Source of the DNA: Bicyclus anynana
Taxonomy: Eukaryota > Arthropoda > Insecta > Lepidoptera > Nymphalidae
DNA: 64,000 nucleotides
Direction of reading: 5' to 3'
NCBI RefSeq assembly: GCF_947172395.1
Contig: NC_069102.1
Location: 10,632,442-10,696,441 of the forward strand
The number at the start of each line of letters is the position of its first letter. Positions within the stretch are counted from its first letter, which is position 1. This document shows positions 63,834-64,000 of this stretch, in pieces. Both the position numbers and the translations under genes were made by a program. The notes under the pieces were generated by a model. That model did not search any database, was not told where the DNA came from, and saw only the letters and a program-made list of their open reading frames with translations.

Positions 63834-64000
63834 TAAGGGAAATGTGGAAGGCAAACGGCCACGAGGTAGATCTCCAACCCGATGGTCGGGTCTTCTCAAT
63901 GAAACAGGAGCCCGCACCTTTTACAGTGCAGTACAAATGGCCAGCGACCGTACTCGATGGAGGAGCATTGTATACCAAAAAATGACATGCCAAGGTGGTC
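63834..64000 (+). mobile_element. LINE 3' coding end, cut by the window edge
   Basis: The plus-strand frame reads GKANGHEVDLQPDGRVF-type text in one frame and RPRGRSPTRW in another. The latter continues MASDRTRWRSIVYQK, the carboxyl-end pattern of insect non-LTR reverse transcriptases. It lies close upstream of the micro-exon at 63772-63807, inside the next intron of that gene. Confidence 0.5.

Overview
The window is AT-rich animal DNA with intron-split genes and a heavy load of short dispersed repeats. The repeats place it in a moth or butterfly (Lepidoptera). There are two abundant tRNA-derived SINE families (here SINE-A, with head GTGATAGCCCAGTGG, and SINE-B, with head CCTCCGTGGCGCAGTGG), and a third SINE with a poly(A) tail (SINE-C). 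Helitron-like elements of the Lep1 type end in CTAGT. There are also RTE-like and CR1/L2-like LINE 3' ends and several MITEs. I see no housekeeping gene, no rRNA and no convincing intact tRNA. All gene models were assembled by eye from GT/AG junctions and reading frame; none was checked against RNA or a database. || Layout. 1-6 kb: one minus-strand Gly/His-rich secreted peptide gene (3136-5717) with SINEs and Helitrons in its introns. 6-20 kb: mostly repeats, plus one minus-strand exon for a basic, Tyr-rich secreted peptide (13524-13790). 20.6-25.4 kb: a six-exon plus-strand gene for a Lys/Ala-rich secreted protein. 28.5-36.2 kb: two tandem plus-strand paralogues for Ala-rich helical proteins with Gly-rich arms. 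36.9-53.4 kb: three tandem copies of another family of Gly/Gln-rich secreted proteins; the first is a decayed pseudogene, and the third carries a frameshifted CR1/L2-like retrotransposon in intron 1. 55.9-57.4 kb: a minus-strand gene for a small protein with KQDHP repeats. 60.7-63.8 kb: the 3' part of a minus-strand gene made of 24-36 nt exons that runs off the right edge. || What links the genes. Each of the seven intact genes with a visible or likely start encodes a short secreted protein dominated by a few residues (G/H, A/K, A/G, G/Q or K/Q/D/H/P). Each begins with a tiny coding exon (12, 15 or 21 nt, always phase 0) that contributes the first 4-7 residues of the signal peptide. In five of them the next exon is 40 or 43 nt and phase 1. 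Such exon structure is common in insect cuticle, silk and other extracellular structural protein genes, so the best guess is a cluster of structural or secretory peptides. No RR (chitin-binding) motif, silk signature or antimicrobial family was recognised, so function remains open. Most have a TATA box about 30 bp before a plausible start, which would suit strongly regulated, tissue-specific expression.
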